This document shows, piece after piece, positions 12,501 through 19,974 of a stretch of DNA of 64,000 nucleotides. The stretch comes from Bicyclus anynana. Taxonomy: Eukaryota > Arthropoda > Insecta > Lepidoptera > Nymphalidae. The notes beneath the pieces were generated by a model that saw nothing but the letters and a program-made list of their open reading frames with translations, did no database searches and had not been told where the DNA came from. Position 1 is the first letter of the stretch. Every line of letters starts with the position of its first letter. Both the position numbers and the translations under genes were made by a program. The stretch spans positions 3,945,501-4,009,500 of the forward strand of contig NC_069108.1 of NCBI RefSeq assembly GCF_947172395.1, read 5' to 3'.

Positions 12501-15500
12501 TGACAGCTGTTCTTCTTTTTTTCTTTTGTTTCGCATCCTGTAAATCTAGGGATTGTGTAAACTGAATGTGTCGGCCCTGTTCCCTTATTACAGGTCTCTC
12601 ATTTACCAAACCCGCTTTTTTTGGCTTACTAGTTGCACCACACAAGTAGTCATTATAGGCGCTTGAATAATTAAGCATTGTTTTGTCTGTATTAGGTTCT
12701 TTTCTTATTTTTTCAGTCAGACCACATAGTTCTTTTTGGGTTGTAGATGCTGTATTTGTCTCACTATTAAAATTTTGGGTATCTCTGACCAGCTGAGCGG
12801 AGTTTGTGCAAGGCAATTCCAGGACAGACTTGTCTACTTGTGTCCGACTAAATGTATTCTCACCAGCAAAAGAAACTCTTTTTACAAATTTGGTTGTACT
12901 GCAAATCTCAGTGGGCTGCTCGTTATTATTAATTACTTTATTTGTCATATTGGTTTCTGTGGACTGAGCGAGTTGAATCTGTACATTATCTGATGGACTT
13001 ACCATCTCATTTGTCGTGACCTGAGCTACTTCAAGATGACTCCTCACCCGTGATGTTGATCCAAAATCCTGCACACTCACAGTTATTTTACGGGTGCGAT
13101 TTTTTTTTACTTTCAAAACTTTTGTTAGCTTTGTTTTTCTCTTTTCAAGTTGACCGATTTGACGGTGAATCTTCTTTAGTTTGTTTTTCGCCTCTAATTT
13201 CGACTCTTGCATGATTTGCTCCTCGGTTTTGTGCGTATTGAGTTCTGCTCCATTTTTAGGGGATGAAAAACTTGAGTATGATGCTCCCATTGTTTTTCTT
13301 GAAGACATTTTCACAATTATACGTATTATTATGTTGTGAAGTTAGATGAATTCACATAACTCAACGATTCAAGCTTTAATTTGTTACGTTTAAAAATCAA
13401 TATCCAAGCCGGCGAAATGAAGAATTTTTGTTTAGAACACTTCTACTATTATTTTTTTTTTATTAGACTAAGCAACACCTTCTAAAATCTTTAAATGCTT
13501 TTCAATAATTCCAATTAGACCATGATTAGGCCGTATAATATATTTTATTTTCAAATGCAAAGTGCTCTGATTATTGATTTTTGAAATGGCCGTCAATGCC
13601 AACCAAAGAGTAAATTACAAATTTGACATTCAGACAAAGACAAGTAAGAGTCAGAGGAATAAAAAATAAATTGCATCAAACCATAGATCAAACGTTTATT
13701 TTTTAGATCCTTGACATTCACATAGAATCGTTTTATGCTGTGGCGATTTACCGTAGACAGAGAACACTCCGTTTTATAGGCCGTACAGACTACTTTAGTA
13801 TCCTAGTCGAGAACGGATAAATTTTTGGGCGGTAAATCCAAAAATTGTTCGTACTCGACTAAAGTAAACTCAACCTACTAACTAAAGTAGTTCGTACTTC
13901 GCCTAACCATAACGTCCACGATCTACAAAAATTTAAATTATCGCAATTATTATCGGAAGAAATTGCTACGTAGCGAACTTTTTTCTTTCTTGTTATTTGT
14001 TTTTTCTTATGTTGTAGTGTACAAATAAAGTATAAATAAATAAATTAACTTTTCAGCAATAAGTTATGAAAATCTTTCAGTTCGGAAGCGTTTATATAGT
14101 CCGAATTAGTACCAACTCCAACATTGTCACTAGTTAGCCTAGATTTCAGATCAGTTCAGGTCCTGGGTTCAAGTTCTGGTTAGGGCTTTCTCAAAGCCAT
14201 AGGAGCGCCACAGCCAACACCCTAACTCGTTAGTGTATTACATTGCTGTGGCTTTGAGAGCATTTACGTCAGTCGTTAATTAATTGCTAAGAGCCTCAAT
14301 AGCTCAACGATAAGAGCGGTCGGACTCATCACCGAGGGGTGGTGGTTCGATCCCCGCCCCGTTGGTCTATTGTCGTACCCACTCCTAATACAGTATTTCC
14401 CGACTAGTTGGAGGGGAATGAAAATATTGGTCATATTTAAAAGGTATTGCAAATATTTAAAAAAAAAAAACATTTTCATTCAAGATCTCAGAGGAAGTAA
14501 TCGTTACAGTAAAATATTATCACACTGAACTCGATATCTCGTATTGGAGCAGTGTGGTGGGTTTAGGTTCTAAATTATCTCGTATCTAGTTGTAGTGGAC
14601 TATTGAAATATTCTGATATCTATACTTCTTTACTCATATTATAAAGCTGAAGAGATTGTTTGTTTGATTGAACGCGCTAATCTCAGCAACTACTGGTCCG
14701 ATTTGAAAAATTCTTTCAGTGTTAGATAGCCCATTTATAGAGGAAGGCTATAGGCTATACTTTACCAATTTTCCTACGGGAACAGGAACCACGCGGGTAA
14801 AACCGTGCAGCATCAGCTATTGAGATATATGGTTACGTAACAAACGACTAGACAATATATTTCGTAATAAACTTTTTTTTGGATAAAAATAGTCGCACAT
14901 TTTTGGATAAAAATAGGTATAATACGTCAAGTCGATAAGATAGTTATCTGGCCTTGTCCGTGATTGAACACACCAAATTGAAATTCGGTCATGACTCAAG
15001 TGCAGAATCGCTGCAAAATACGTATTTGACAATGACACATTGCTCATTGTAAAACTACAGCCTGTGACAGTCAGACATACTTCATAACTCATAACTTAGG
15101 ACATGCTGCGTCTGAATTTTTCCTAATATACCGCTACTAGCTTAAGAGAGGCGTGATAGCCCAGTGGGTATCACTCTGCCTCCGATTCCGGAGGATGTGT
15201 GTTCGAATCCTGTCCGAGGCATGCACCTCAAACTTTTCAGTTGTATGCATTTTAAGAAATTAATATCACGTGCTTAAACGGTGAAGGAAAACATCGTGAG
15301 GAAACCAGCATACCAGAGAATTTTGACAATTCTCTATGTGTGTGAAGTCTGCCAATCCGGATTGGGCTAGCGTGGCGGACTATTGGCCAAACCCCTTTCA
15401 TTCTAAAAAGAGACTCGTGCTCAACGATGAGCCGAATATGGTTTGCCAACCCACATGGGGGCAGTGTGGTGGGTTTCTGCCGCAATTCCTTCTCCTATAA

Positions 15501-16871
15501 GGGAGGTATTAAAATACATAATGAGGAATATTAGTGTGATCACTCACCGCACGATAGCACGCCTCCCAATCCGCAGAGCGCGAAATATTTGGAGGACGCG
15601 AACTCGCAGGAGTCGCCCTGCACCTCCGCCGACGCTGCCATGCCCTGCTGACGAGCGCTCAGTGTAGTATACAGTAGTACACAGAATAAACAATGATCCA
15701 GAATGAGTCTTTACAAGCTAGTACTTTTAAATAATAACTAGAATAATGAGCTTCAACTCGCCAACAAACTGCATGTACAGTTTGGCGAGAGTATCGATAT
15801 GTTAAATATTTGTTATATCTTATCAATAAAATAAATTTTAAAAAAAGCAGCGTGGTGAAGCCGATGAAACCCATAAAACGTCACACGTCTCCTTTACATC
15901 CGCATGGATGTTTTTTATGGGTTTCACCAGTACAACCTTTTTTCATAATTTGTATTTCTAACACTAACAACAATTACGTAAATTAATATAATAATTAATA
16001 ATTACCATTAAAAAATAATTCATAGTGGCTAGTTACCTACCGACAAAGCCGTACCGCCAAGCGATTTAGCGTTCCGGTACGACGTTGCGTAGAAACCGAA
16101 AGGAGTGTGGATTTCATCCTCCTCCTAACAAGTTAGCCCGCTTCCATTTTAGATTGCATCATCACTTACAGGTGAGATTGTAGTCAAGGGCTAATTTGTT
16201 GAAAAAAAAAAAAAAATCTAATCAAATGACTGCTAATATGTAGTGCTTGTAAATTAACTATATATTTCTCTTCTATAACAATATCCCCAAGACTGTGATG
16301 GACCTGCCAATGCATAGCTTTAAGCAATGTGTTAAAAAACATTTACTTAGTCGAGGGTACTACAACATTGATGAGTTCCTTAACGACAAAGGTGCTTGGA
16401 GGCCATTGGATCAGCTTCCACCTTCACACAGGAAGTAAAACTATAAGAAATTGTAATTGTTATCAATTGTAAATTATAATACTGTATGACTTTTTCAAAA
16501 GAGCAACTGTTGAGTTTCTTGCCGGTATCTTCTCAGCAGAACCTGCCTTCCGAACCGGTGGTAGAATCTTTACAAATAGTCAACTGACGTGTCAAAAGTG
16601 CTTGTAAATTGAGCCTACTTGAAATAAATGAATTTTGATTTTGATTTAATTGAAATGTAATGATGAAGCCCTCAGCTCTCATAATCAGTAGGTCACAGGG
16701 CACCCGCGCCACGAGGCATGTCACGCCGCGCAGTAAGCCCACGCGGTGGCGCTGGCCCACGCCCACGTGCCTCGCGACACACCCCTCCGGCATGAGTTCT
16801 CATCATTGGGCATTTATTATATCATGAAGTTGGTTATGTAATCAACAAACACTAGGTTTGCGGTCGGCGAC

Positions 16872-16925
<54 letters not shown>

Positions 16926-16975
16926 AAGATGATGATGATGATGATGATGATGGATGATGATGATGATGATGATAA

Positions 16976-17038
<63 letters not shown>

Positions 17039-17040
17039 AA

Positions 17041-17082
<42 letters not shown>

Positions 17083-17084
17083 AA

Positions 17085-17126
<42 letters not shown>

Positions 17127-17128
17127 AA

Positions 17129-17186
<58 letters not shown>

Positions 17187-19385
17187 TTACCTGTGTGTTG
17201 GTGGAGGGTATTGCGGGCTCGCAGTTCGCGCTGGCGAGGGGTCCGCGGAACGGCGAGTTGCGCGCCGCCTCCAGTAGGGAAGAGAACATATTTCTGTAAC
17301 AAACCCCAATATATGTTAAATAGCTGTAACAATACACAAGTGTAACATTAGAGATAACTGTAGTATGAAGAGTTAGAACAACTACATATGTATGTTGGGG
17401 TCCCAAAGGCCAAACCTTGCACTGGCCAATGCAATGTTGGTCGACCCCTTACCAGTGGATTTACAACATCAAGCGAGTTGTAAGAAAATGCAGTCAGGGG
17501 CTTACTTCTTGTCATAGAATAAGAACATTTTTTTTTGTCATGCAATCGGTCAAAAAGACTATGTGCAGATGGATTTTATGTTGGATGTTGGTATATATTA
17601 TGAGTATCCCCCACTAGAGACTTTGATATTGTTGTTTAAACTGGACTATTACACATCCAGCTCCAAGTTGTTTATAAGTTCTGCTACACTTCTTTCCCTG
17701 TTTTGATACACACAGTCATGGATCTCGCTATTTGTAATGAACCAATAACATAAATAAATAAGACAAAATAAAAGAATAAGAACATAAATAAATAAGGCCA
17801 ATCGCTGGACCACCAGCTAGGTAGGTCATACAACTTCCAGTTTCTGGACACTATTTTGGCAAATTCACTAGATTGTGCACATGTCTCTGAATGTCTCACA
17901 ACAGATTGCATAATGAGACAGGAATACTACTAGTTTAAATATGGTGGAAAACAAATGATCTAAACTAAACTGATAATAAGTGAGTAATTTTATTTTACAC
18001 TTTCCTTAATAGATTCATGGTAAAGGAGTCCAAATCAAATTCAAAGTCTTCTGTTAAATAAAATTGGGTTTTTCAACAGAACAATTGAACCAATTTTCAT
18101 GGTCTTTGATTTGTTGGATATGTCTTGGCCCTGAATAGCAGAATTATTGTAGGTATAAAACATTGAAAATTCCAAGAAAAAAATTAATAAACATCATTTT
18201 CTAGTACCTTTTTAGGGAATGGCTTATTTACATTATATGAAGAACTTTTACCAGAGTGTTACATTATAAAATTTATTGCATAAACAAAAGACTTTAGTCA
18301 TCATCAACATCATATCAGCCGAAGCCTCTTGTAGGTACTTGTAACATTTCTTTTTAGTTCAGTTTTTGCTTTTAGTTTAGTTTTATGTTGCTTTATGACT
18401 ATGCATTTCCATGGTGTCATCTGGTGCAAGGTAATCAGCTGAAAATCAGCGTTGTATGACCATATTATGCTTAGTAAAAACCGCACAATGCTGAGCTGGA
18501 TCCTTTTTCAAGCCTTAAGTTAAAGTATAAAGATAAATTAAATAATTAAGCTCTAAATTAATTTAAAGTTAAATTACTTTAGAGCTTCATTAAATAAACT
18601 GCTATTTTTGTGTACTTATTTCATAAAGCTTGTTTAACTAATAGAAAACCCTAAAGTTATATTAAATAATTTAAAACACAAGATAATTCATTTATAGTAA
18701 TTGAATTACTTTACTTTAGAGCTTAATTAAATAAACTGCTATATTTGTGTTCTTAATTCAAAAAGCTTGTTTGTAATTTCAAATTTACATTCTTGATGAG
18801 GTTATACCATGACAGAGGGCAATCAATATTCTCAATGCAGTTGTTAATAAAATATGTTCTAAAAAGTCCTAAGTTATAATTCAGTATTAATACACAAATT
18901 ATACAATGCATTTCAAATAGAATTGAGATCAAAATTACATGTTAAATGATGATAAAATTGTAACTATGTAGTCAAATCAATAGAGATGGGCGGATGGTCA
19001 TACATTTTTTTAGCCAACTTGATTTTGTACTCTAACATGGACTATTAATATTATAAACAGGGTTGAAACAATGTCTGAAATCACGTAAATATTTCGGGTA
19101 AAATAAGGATATAGAGCAAGGTCACGTGCAAACATAATTTCATTAACGTTACGTAAGGTAAGACGGCGAAATTTTCGTTATTTTAATTAATATTGTTAAG
19201 TTGTTAATATACCAATGCATAAGTACGATTGTAGTGCGTTATTTAAAAATGATTCTAAATAAGTAATTATTAACTTACATGTCTAAAATCCGGTGTTATT
19301 TCGTAAAACACTGCACCGCGCTCGACGCACAGTGCAAAGGAAACACGGCAAACGACAGCAGCGCCGTGTCCGACTTGGAAATTAA
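420..19385 (-). CDS. Mpcp: Mitochondrial phosphate carrier gene (SLC25A3/Mpcp), 7 coding exons, 3' end beyond window
   Basis: This protein imports phosphate with a proton across the inner mitochondrial membrane for ATP synthesis. Coding exons on the minus strand are 17289-17191, 15647-15548, 5739-5570, 4973-4812, 4020-3841, 2874-2737 and 551-420. Each is bounded by AG and GT, and the reading phases agree, giving about 327 residues. The three SLC25 signatures are present: PLDLVKCRLQ, PLEAAK/VRIQ (split by an intron) and PADTVVSKLNQ. The N-terminus, beginning MFSSLLEAARNSPFR, and the segment SCEF..KYFALCGLGG match insect phosphate carriers. The last exon, expected to encode about 20-25 residues, was not found in bases 1-419 and should lie to the left. 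Introns are large and repeat-filled; one holds a nested ORF. The family is certain; exact acceptors were chosen by phase. Confidence 0.95.
600..728 (-). mobile_element. tRNA-derived SINE, family C
   Basis: The minus strand reads AATAGCTTAACGGTAAGAG (A-box-like) and GGTGGTTCGATCCCCGC (B box), followed by TCCTAATACAGTCTTTC. The same element occurs forward at 14287-14450. It is too degraded and has the wrong tail for a functional tRNA gene. Confidence 0.65.
738..931 (+). mobile_element. Helitron-like non-autonomous element
   Basis: It carries the widespread lepidopteran consensus GAAGAGTTTGTTTGTTTG, GATAGCCCATTTATCGAGG and GAACCACGCGGGTGAAACCG, and ends GTCAGCTAGT. The CTAG end and absence of inverted repeats fit Helitron-type elements. 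Copies of the same family are at 6568, 14620, 26217 and 42868. Confidence 0.6.
1304..1455. mobile_element. Short hAT-like MITE (CAGTGGCGTGC family)
   Basis: It begins CAGTGGCGTGC and ends GCACGCCAATTG, a degraded inverted terminus. The interior (GGACCACAGAATACA to GCATACCCTAGTT) matches the copy at 48695-48835, which has an 8-bp target duplication. It is non-coding. Confidence 0.55.
2001..2697. repeat. 37-bp minisatellite, about 19 copies, exon-seeded
   Basis: The core GAGCTTGG recurs at 2017, 2054, 2091 and every 37 bases to 2683, giving 19 units with scattered substitutions. Because 37 is not a multiple of three and the unit lacks stops, all three minus-strand frames read open as repeats such as VSKLNVSRVTHT. 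Each unit contains TTGAGCTTGGACACGA, also found at 2741-2756 in the phosphate carrier exon. The array lies in the intron just past that exon's donor. Confidence 0.95.
2737..2874 (-). CDS. Mpcp: Phosphate carrier, sixth coding exon (third signature)
   Basis: The acceptor CCCTCAG ends at 2875 and the donor GTATGT begins at 2736. The 46 codons run YVVPKPRDQCTKGEQLV to SHPADTVVSKLNQ, with the third carrier signature PADTVVSKL at the 3' end. The last coding bases (minus strand TCGTGTCCAAGCTCAAC) are the same 17 bases found in each unit of the adjacent minisatellite. Confidence 0.95.
3841..4020 (-). CDS. Mpcp: Phosphate carrier, fifth coding exon
   Basis: The acceptor TTCCAG ends at 4021 and the donor GTAATT begins at 3840. 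Sixty codons run VRIQTMPGFASTLREAWPK to FEKTLELLYH, in phase 0 at both ends. It carries the second half of signature 2, the helix around KGLVPLWGRQIPYTMMKF and the start of the third carrier repeat. Confidence 0.95.
4490..4620 (+). mobile_element. SINE family B, 3' part
   Basis: AACGGTAAAGGAAAAACATT to GGACTATTGGCCTAACTC matches the body of family B SINEs (compare 15285-15400). It abuts the start of the exon-copy duplication at 4627. Confidence 0.7.
4627..4772 (-). pseudogene. Truncated tandem copy of a phosphate carrier exon
   Basis: Bases 4627-4772 repeat 4796-4941 with few or no visible differences, separated by 23 bp. The copy contains the last 130 coding bases of the fourth exon (from VLYSGMLDEE to PLEAAK) and the same donor GTGAGGGG, but lacks the exon start and its acceptor. 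It is an intronic exon relic. It could be a recent duplication or an assembly artefact, since the two copies look almost identical. Confidence 0.85.
4812..4973 (-). CDS. Mpcp: Phosphate carrier, fourth coding exon
   Basis: The acceptor TTGTGCAG ends at 4974 and the donor GTGAGGGG starts at 4811. The 54 codons run GLCKFGFYEVFKVLYSG to IALSPLEAAK. The exon ends inside the second carrier signature (PLEAAK, completed by VRIQ in the next exon). A second, 5'-truncated copy of this exon with the same donor lies 169 bases downstream in the gene, at 4772-4643. Confidence 0.95.
5030..5160 (+). mobile_element. RTE-type LINE ORF fragment
   Basis: The plus strand gives a broken translation RDRTTNVEIH..RTKL followed by AAGMATLVMSG. 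This resembles the 3' part of RTE reverse-transcriptase ORFs (consensus RDRIRNEEIRRRTK). It is short and interrupted by stops. Confidence 0.45.
5323..5518 (-). mobile_element. SINE family A, head-truncated
   Basis: It reads CTTTACAAGTTAGCCCTTGA, CACACCCCTTTCGGTTTCTAC and GGCGGTACGTCTTTG, the reverse complement of the SINE at 49786-50096. The tRNA-like head is missing. Confidence 0.8.
5570..5739 (-). CDS. Mpcp: Phosphate carrier, third coding exon (first carrier signature)
   Basis: The acceptor CGCAG ends at 5740 and the donor GTGAGG begins at 5569. The exon completes the split glycine codon and encodes 56 residues, ITHTAVVPLDLVKCRLQ to APTFIGYSMQ. It carries the first Px[DE]xx[KR] signature at the end of helix 1 and the matrix helix with the helix 2 start. 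It leaves in phase 0. GC content is much higher than in the flanking introns. Confidence 0.95.
6008..6130 (+). mobile_element. Helitron-like element, second family
   Basis: It contains CTGAACCGATTTGGCTGAAA, CATCCCGGAAAAATCCATGG and GACCGAAGTCGCGAGCGC, ending TGCTAGT. Related copies are at 19975, 24170, 50898 and 58112. Confidence 0.55.
6150..6196 (+). mobile_element. SINE family A, tRNA-like head only
   Basis: CTCCGTGGCGCAGTGGTATG with GCGGTGGAATTACA is the A-box half of family A; the rest is absent. Confidence 0.6.
6568..6795 (+). mobile_element. Helitron-like non-autonomous element
   Basis: It opens TCTATACTAATATTATAAAG and ends GACGTCAGCTGG, a mutated CTAG terminus. The interior matches the 738-931 copy. 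Confidence 0.6.
7138..8449. mobile_element. piggyBac-type transposon, internally deleted, 1312 bp
   Basis: The termini are CCCTTAATAAGGC and its exact inverse GCCTTATTAAGGG, flanked on both sides by TTAA (7134-7137 and 8450-8453), the target duplication of piggyBac elements. Inside is a degraded transposase C-terminus (7796-8038) on the plus strand. A motif of the form GGCAAGGGGAAWATATTTCCCAC occurs near 7150, 8244 and 8292 and inverted near 7523, probably as subterminal transposase-binding repeats. No complete transposase is present. It sits in a phosphate carrier intron. Confidence 0.88.
7796..8038 (+). pseudogene. piggyBac transposase C-terminal remnant
   Basis: The open stretch reads through GVYLPEEGIPTKRCRF then STKKEEKRTKILYCTY. 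This aligns with the Cys-rich C-terminal domain of piggyBac transposases (pattern RCxxCstk..RT.. CxxCxvPLC). Several zinc-binding cysteines are replaced (RFYS, ILYC, CTYQV, VVLF), so the domain is decayed. The catalytic DDD domain is missing. There is no ATG at the left end. Placement between piggyBac termini supports the call. Confidence 0.65.
8762..9183 (+). mobile_element. Helitron-like element, longer family
   Basis: It starts ATCTATACTTATATTAAACTG and ends GAAGTCACAGGCGTCCGCTAGT. Internal GGGTGAAATAGGGGTTGAA occurs twice (8956 and 9118). It is non-coding. Confidence 0.55.
9280..9418 (+). repeat. Interspersed repeat, inverse copy at 41045
   Basis: GATCGTGCCGCGATGCAAG to GTTTTAGCCGTGTTTCATAAT recurs reversed at 41045-41160. 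It contains a B-box-like GGGTTCGAA and may be a SINE fragment. The class is not certain. Confidence 0.6.
9607..9845 (-). mobile_element. SINE family A, head-truncated
   Basis: A T-run at the left is the element's A-rich tail in reverse, followed by CTTTACAAGTTAGCCCTTGA to GCCGAAGCCTCCCACCAGCC. The tRNA-like head is missing. Confidence 0.85.
10085..11560 (+). mobile_element. 5'-truncated LINE, RT C-terminal part and 3' tail
   Basis: An uninterrupted ORF at 10093-10935 encodes about 280 residues of the C-terminal half of a non-LTR reverse transcriptase: LRDWCYTNKMSLNVDKC, then KIRDLGVVLDSKLTFVPHID, and YVRSHLEYCCAVWSP. It lacks the catalytic fingers and YADD. An AT-rich 3' UTR ends in a short AAAT tandem tail at about 11530-11553, typical of CR1/Jockey-group LINEs. 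It lies forward inside a minus-strand phosphate carrier intron. The intact frame suggests a fairly recent insertion. Confidence 0.8.
10093..10935 (+). pseudogene. LINE reverse transcriptase fragment (C-terminal, 280 codons)
   Basis: The frame begins at an ATG that is merely an internal methionine of the original ORF2. The thumb region and the C-terminal region RIERVQQRFMRQLSYRF are preserved. No endonuclease, no YxDD box and no start of the RT are present, so it cannot make an active enzyme. Confidence 0.8.
11579..11955. repeat. Tandem duplication of the nested gene's 3' end (period about 189)
   Basis: Bases 11579-11765 and 11781-11955 align: both have TACCAACTAATCTCCT, TTGCAGATATCTGCTAC and AAACAAGATAATCTATGG. 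The right copy supplies the last 15 or so codons of the 465-codon minus-strand ORF. The left copy encodes a related end (RTEREIRKHIKRP) out of context. The copies are clearly diverged, so the duplication is old. Confidence 0.85.
11911..13308 (-). CDS. Nested intronless gene with Gag-like (DUF1759-type) C-terminus, 465 aa
   Basis: Function is unknown. An intact ORF of 465 codons starts at ATG 13308; an upstream in-frame GTG is not a likely start. Residues about 25-75 form a basic Lys/Glu/Gln-rich, probably coiled-coil segment (KLKKIHRQIGQLEKRKTKLTK). The middle is low-complexity and basic, with KQKKKRR. Residues about 340-445 (from LTHFTSKLRTYITALELL through SKLEPYL to KTMLEFL) resemble the DUF1759 region of BEL/Pao retrotransposon Gag. 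No zinc knuckle, protease or RT lies nearby. It sits on the same strand inside the 9.8-kb phosphate carrier intron. It may be a domesticated Gag or a degraded element that happens to be open. I favour a real gene because of its length. Confidence 0.6.
   Translation of the reverse strand: MSSRKTMGASYSSFSSPKNGAELNTHKTEEQIMQESKLEAKNKLKKIHRQIGQLEKRKTKLTKVLKVKKNRTRKITVSVQDFGSTSRVRSHLEVAQVTTNEMVSPSDNVQIQLAQSTETNMTNKVINNNEQPTEICSTTKFVKRVSFAGENTFSRTQVDKSVLELPCTNSAQLVRDTQNFNSETNTASTTQKELCGLTEKIRKEPNTDKTMLNYSSAYNDYLCGATSKPKKAGLVNERPVIREQGRHIQFTQSLDLQDAKQKKKRRTAVTNRSTVNQSLYQRESALRRSGHVYKPSVNIPAMTYRKPILKHKPTLNKPTPHTITNCAAPSHEQMLAEPTISSAESRNISHIQRYFDKLEQCPAPGSSLVNLTHFTSKLRTYITALELLNVKHVSEGDIMKLVCSKLEPYLLSNWCIYAQKHSKKDVPIIKTMLEFLTVQVDVGLKYLYPYTAEMLKTERQICKHK
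13783..13905. repeat. Imperfect fold-back (inverted repeat)
   Basis: Left arm pieces GTACAGACTACTTTAGT, CTAGTCGAG and AATTTTTGG reappear inverted as CCAAAAATT, CTCGACTAAAG and ACTAAAGTAGTTCGTAC, around a loop of about 10 bases. The right arm has an extra 17 or so bases. It is probably a fold-back MITE relic. Confidence 0.6.
14287..14450 (+). mobile_element. tRNA-derived SINE, family C
   Basis: Head GAGCCTCAATAGCTCAACG, B box GGTGGTTCGATCCCCGC, body ACTCCTAATACAGTATTTCC. The reverse copy is at 600-728. Confidence 0.7.
14620..14821 (+). mobile_element. Helitron-like non-autonomous element
   Basis: Family consensus GATTGAACGCGCTAATCTC and GATAGCCCATTTATAGAGG, ending GCATCAGCTATT, a mutated CTAG end. 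Confidence 0.6.
15149..15440 (+). mobile_element. SINE family B, near full length
   Basis: tRNA-like head GCGTGATAGCCCAGTGGGTA, B box GTGTTCGAATCC, then CACCTCAAACTTTTCAGTTG, GGTGAAGGAAAACATCGTG and the 3' end GAGACTCGTGCTCAACGATG. It is an RNA polymerase III SINE, the reference copy in this window. Confidence 0.85.
15548..15647 (-). CDS. Mpcp: Phosphate carrier, second coding exon
   Basis: The acceptor reads CAGCAG, so the first base may be 15647 or 15644. The exon encodes QGMAASAEVQGDSCEFASSK followed by YFALCGLGGVLSCG. The last part is the first transmembrane helix of the carrier. It ends with one base of a glycine codon before donor GTGAGTG (phase 1), which fits the next exon exactly. 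A 9.8-kb intron follows. Confidence 0.92.
16022..16216 (+). mobile_element. SINE family A, head-truncated
   Basis: GTGGCTAGTTACCTACCGAC to GATTGTAGTCAAGGGCTAAT, with an A-rich tail at 16200-16216. Confidence 0.8.
16265..16650 (+). mobile_element. LINE 3' end with last ORF2 codons
   Basis: A reading frame IPKTVMDLPMHSFKQCVKKH to RPLDQLPPSHRK ends in TAA at about 16440. It is followed by a 3' UTR with GAACCTGCCTTCCGAACCGG and the end AATAAATGAATTTTGATTTT. A second copy at 52418-53270 is split by a hAT insertion. The LINE clade is not determined. Confidence 0.7.
16871..17185. repeat. ATG/ATC trinucleotide microsatellite, about 315 bp
   Basis: An almost pure GAT/ATG tandem with several GATAAG interruptions (for example near 16924, 16973, 17037, 17082, 17127). 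On the minus strand it is (ATC)n, beginning five bases after the donor of the phosphate carrier start exon. The long His, Ser or Ile ORFs here are artefacts. Confidence 0.97.
17191..17293 (-). CDS. Mpcp: Phosphate carrier, start-codon exon (33 codons)
   Basis: The acceptor TTACAG ends at 17294 and the ATG is at 17289. The exon encodes MFSSLLEAARNSPFRGPLAS and 13 more residues, then ends ACACAG before donor GTAACA at 17190. The phase is 0. This is the N-terminal leader ahead of the first transmembrane helix. The donor opens directly into a 320-bp trinucleotide array, leaving only about five bases of ordinary intron. Confidence 0.92.
17294..19278 (-). other. Phosphate carrier intron 1
   Basis: It lies between the presumed 5' UTR exon and the start exon. 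It is AT-rich. A direct repeat of about 70 bases (18570-18636 and 18705-18772, sharing AAATAAACTGCTAT and AAGCTTGTTT) and a short RTE fragment near 17390-17455 are visible. No gene is recognised. Confidence 0.6.
19279..19385 (-). other. Mpcp: Probable non-coding first exon of the phosphate carrier
   Basis: On the minus strand a GC-richer stretch ends ACAT followed by a consensus donor GTAAGT at 19278-19273. It lies 2 kb upstream of the ATG exon, which opens right after its own acceptor at 17293 and so needs an upstream exon. The 5' limit is a guess because no TATA box is visible. Role and boundaries are inferred from the donor and the position only. Confidence 0.5.
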
Positions 19386-19837
19386 AATTATATAATCACG
19401 TGGACCTATTGACAGGCGCGAAATCATAGACGAATAACCTAGATACAACGATCTCAGAGGTATATACATCATAAATTTTTTTCTGGATTTTTACTTTTTT
19501 ACCGAAAATTTAAAAAGTTATAGAGTAGTTAGCTTTGCAGATTTTTGTAAATTTATGGTAAGGCATAGATAAATAAATATGTTTGTCCACGTCCAGCTGA
19601 AACCCAGACGAATTATGATTCGAAAATGTGAAATCAGTGGCGCCAATTTAAAAACAAGCACACAGATTAATCACACGCACGCAATCGCACAGATGGAACG
19701 TACGGAACACGACGGTGTCGTACCCTTCACGAATACAAAAGTCAAAAACGAATACGTACGCAAATCAGTAGCACACGAAGTCACGAAGAGTCGCAATATT
19801 AGAACGTCACGGTAATTTCGAAGATTATTGACGGAAA
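19386..19837. promoter_or_regulatory. Probable bidirectional promoter region (phosphate carrier / THAP gene)
   Basis: This spacer lies between the minus-strand phosphate carrier first exon and a plus-strand THAP start codon. It holds an E-box CACGTG at 19397-19402. The 19640-19800 part is locally rich in CG dinucleotides. Promoter activity is inferred from the divergent arrangement only. Confidence 0.4.
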
Positions 19838-19914
19838 ATGCCGTCTTGTGTTTTTAATCATTGTAAAAACAGTTCACAAAATCAAAAGAAAACAGATGGA
19901 GTCTATTTTCATAA
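19838..19914 (+). CDS. First exon of a THAP-domain protein (partial)
   Basis: ATG at 19838 opens MPSCVFNHCKNSSQNQKK then TDGVYFHK. The exon ends with two bases of the lysine codon before donor GTAAAT at 19915. The spacing C-x4-C and the VYFHK block match the start of THAP zinc fingers (C2CH, DNA binding), whose first exon commonly stops before FP. The second half of the domain was not found before 25.5 kb, so the rest is either lost or far downstream. It could be a broken gene or a P-element-derived relic. Confidence 0.65.
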
Positions 19915-19974
19915 GTAAATATTGGTTACTACTTAAATTAACGTACCTAACATTATTATAATACTAACGTACGC

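Noticed and set aside
16817..17406. ORFs of poly-His, poly-Ser and poly-Ile
   Set aside because: They are frames of one trinucleotide microsatellite; only the start exon of the phosphate carrier at 17289-17191 is real.
19579..19815. 78-codon plus-strand ORF just before the THAP exon
   Set aside because: It has no recognisable domain and lies in the presumed promoter region; codon use is not convincing.
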